A stretch of DNA of 64,000 nt. Origin: Sphingobium fuliginis (lineage in GTDB: Bacteria > Pseudomonadota > Alphaproteobacteria > Sphingomonadales > Sphingomonadaceae). Below the pieces are notes generated by a model, which was not told where the DNA came from, ran no database searches, and was given only the letters and a program-made list of their open reading frames with translations. The translations under genes and the position numbers were made by a program. Shown here in pieces: positions 63,231 to 64,000 of the stretch. The DNA lies in contig NZ_SEON01000003.1 of the NCBI RefSeq assembly GCF_004152845.1, forward strand, positions 310,001-374,000, read 5' to 3'. Numbering within the stretch: position 1 is the stretch's first letter; each line of letters starts with the position of its first letter.

Positions 63231-64000
63231 ATGCAATCGCGTGAAATCCACCTGAAGCGCCGCCCGATCGGCACGCCGGTCGCGGAAGACTTCGCCATGG
63301 TCACGGTCGACGCACCGCCGCCCGGTCCGGGCGAAGTGCAGGTCCGCAACCTGTGGATGGCGGTCGATCCCGCCATGCGCGGGCGGATGAGCGACGCCAA
63401 GAGCTATGTCCCGCCCTTCGCGCTCGATGCGCCGATGGAGGGGCCGGCGATCGGAGAGGTCATCGCTTCCAATGATCCGGTCTTCGCGCCGGGCGATCTC
63501 GTCTTCTCCCGCCTTGGATGGCGGGAGGTTTTCAACGCCCCTGCCAGTGCGCTTCAGCAGCGGGACAGGAGCGCCCTCCCCACCCAGGCCTGGCTCTGTT
63601 TCGCCGGGATGCCGGGCCTGACGGCCTATGCCGGGCTGATGCGGATCGCACGGCTGCAACCTGACGAGGTCGTATTCGTCTCGGCAGCGTCCGGTGCGGT
63701 CGGCTCGATAGCCTGCCAGATCGCCCGCAACACCGGATGCAAGGTAATCGGATCGGCGGGCGGCCCGGAAAAGACCGCCTTCCTGCGCGATGTGCTGAAG
63801 GTCGACGCCGCCATCGATTACAAGGCGGAGCCGAACCTCACCAAAGCGCTCGCCCGTGAGGTCAAGGCGATCGGCGCGACGGGCATCGACGTTTATTTCG
63901 AAAATGTCGGCGGCGATCATTTGCAGGCCGCGCTGTCGCTGGCTCATAATTTCGCCCGTTTCGCGGTGTGCGGGATGATCTCCCAATATAACGTCACCGA
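63231..64000 (+). CDS. MDR-family NADP-dependent oxidoreductase (zinc-free, PTGR/CurA-like), partial
   Basis: The first 256 codons; the gene continues past the right edge. N-terminus SREIHLKRRPIGTPVAEDFAMV, PAMRGRMSDAKSYVPPF, GMPGLTAYAGLMRIARLQPDEVVFVSAASGAVGSIACQIA and GIDVYFENVGGDHLQAALSL match NADPH-dependent enone reductases. No zinc ligands are visible. It begins 10 nt after the second ACAD gene and may reduce an unsaturated intermediate. Confidence 0.92.
   Translation, partial: MQSREIHLKRRPIGTPVAEDFAMVTVDAPPPGPGEVQVRNLWMAVDPAMRGRMSDAKSYVPPFALDAPMEGPAIGEVIASNDPVFAPGDLVFSRLGWREVFNAPASALQQRDRSALPTQAWLCFAGMPGLTAYAGLMRIARLQPDEVVFVSAASGAVGSIACQIARNTGCKVIGSAGGPEKTAFLRDVLKVDAAIDYKAEPNLTKALAREVKAIGATGIDVYFENVGGDHLQAALSLAHNFARFAVCGMISQYNVT

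Overview
The window looks like a chromosomal segment of a sphingomonad (Alphaproteobacteria, Sphingobium/Sphingomonas type). The evidence is high GC, MreB-MreC-MreD-PBP2-RodA in sphingomonad style, a very large TonB receptor beside MFS, P450 and acyl-CoA dehydrogenase genes, a sphingan-like exopolysaccharide (EPS) operon, and several palindromic intergenic repeats of the kind common in sphingomonads. The assignment is inference from gene content. No rRNA, CRISPR, insertion sequence or phage gene is visible.

Left end (1-5960): part of a Pel-type polysaccharide locus. The first 57 residues of PelG lie at the edge on the minus strand. Directly upstream of pelG in the same direction is a 1431-residue protein that joins a PelA/Agd3-like deacetylase to four cadherin-like repeats and a C-terminal RTX domain. 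Divergent from it is a lipoprotein with a GH114 domain. The two enzyme activities that classical PelA carries in one periplasmic protein are therefore on two proteins with different export signals.

Housekeeping core (5960-31430): two identical tRNA-Arg(ACG), ppdK, glyQS (glyS carries an in-frame palindromic repeat), two TraB/GumN lipoproteins, rplY, pth, pgm, a DUF2490 protein, ychF, a deoxyinosine glycosylase-like gene, an NPP-type phosphodiesterase, a MaoC-like hydratase, mutL, mreBCD-mrdA-rodA, two tRNA-Lys(CTT) and an Lrp/AsnC regulator.

EPS region (31568-52405): a stand-alone initiating sugar transferase and two small single-span membrane proteins with the same LSRWAG motif precede a tightly coupled 14-gene operon (34147-49426). 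It encodes an outer-membrane barrel, a short non-lipoprotein OPX export protein, an Orc/Cdc6-like AAA ATPase, a Wzz/GelC-type co-polymerase, a GelE-like ATPase that has lost its P-loop, a GT26 transferase, flippase, polymerase, four GT2 transferases, a GH10 glycosidase and an acyltransferase. A GH16 glycosidase and UDP-glucose dehydrogenase lie convergent to it. The set fits a Wzx/Wzy-type acylated EPS, probably containing glucuronate, whose co-polymerase control appears rewired.

Right end (52724-64000): a catabolic island with a TonB receptor divergent from MFS-ALDH, then P450-ferredoxin divergent from two acyl-CoA dehydrogenases and an MDR-family oxidoreductase that runs off the edge. A related motif, roughly TTTACCCACYKGTGCARAA, occurs in both divergent promoter regions and suggests one regulon for uptake and oxidation of an unidentified hydrophobic substrate.
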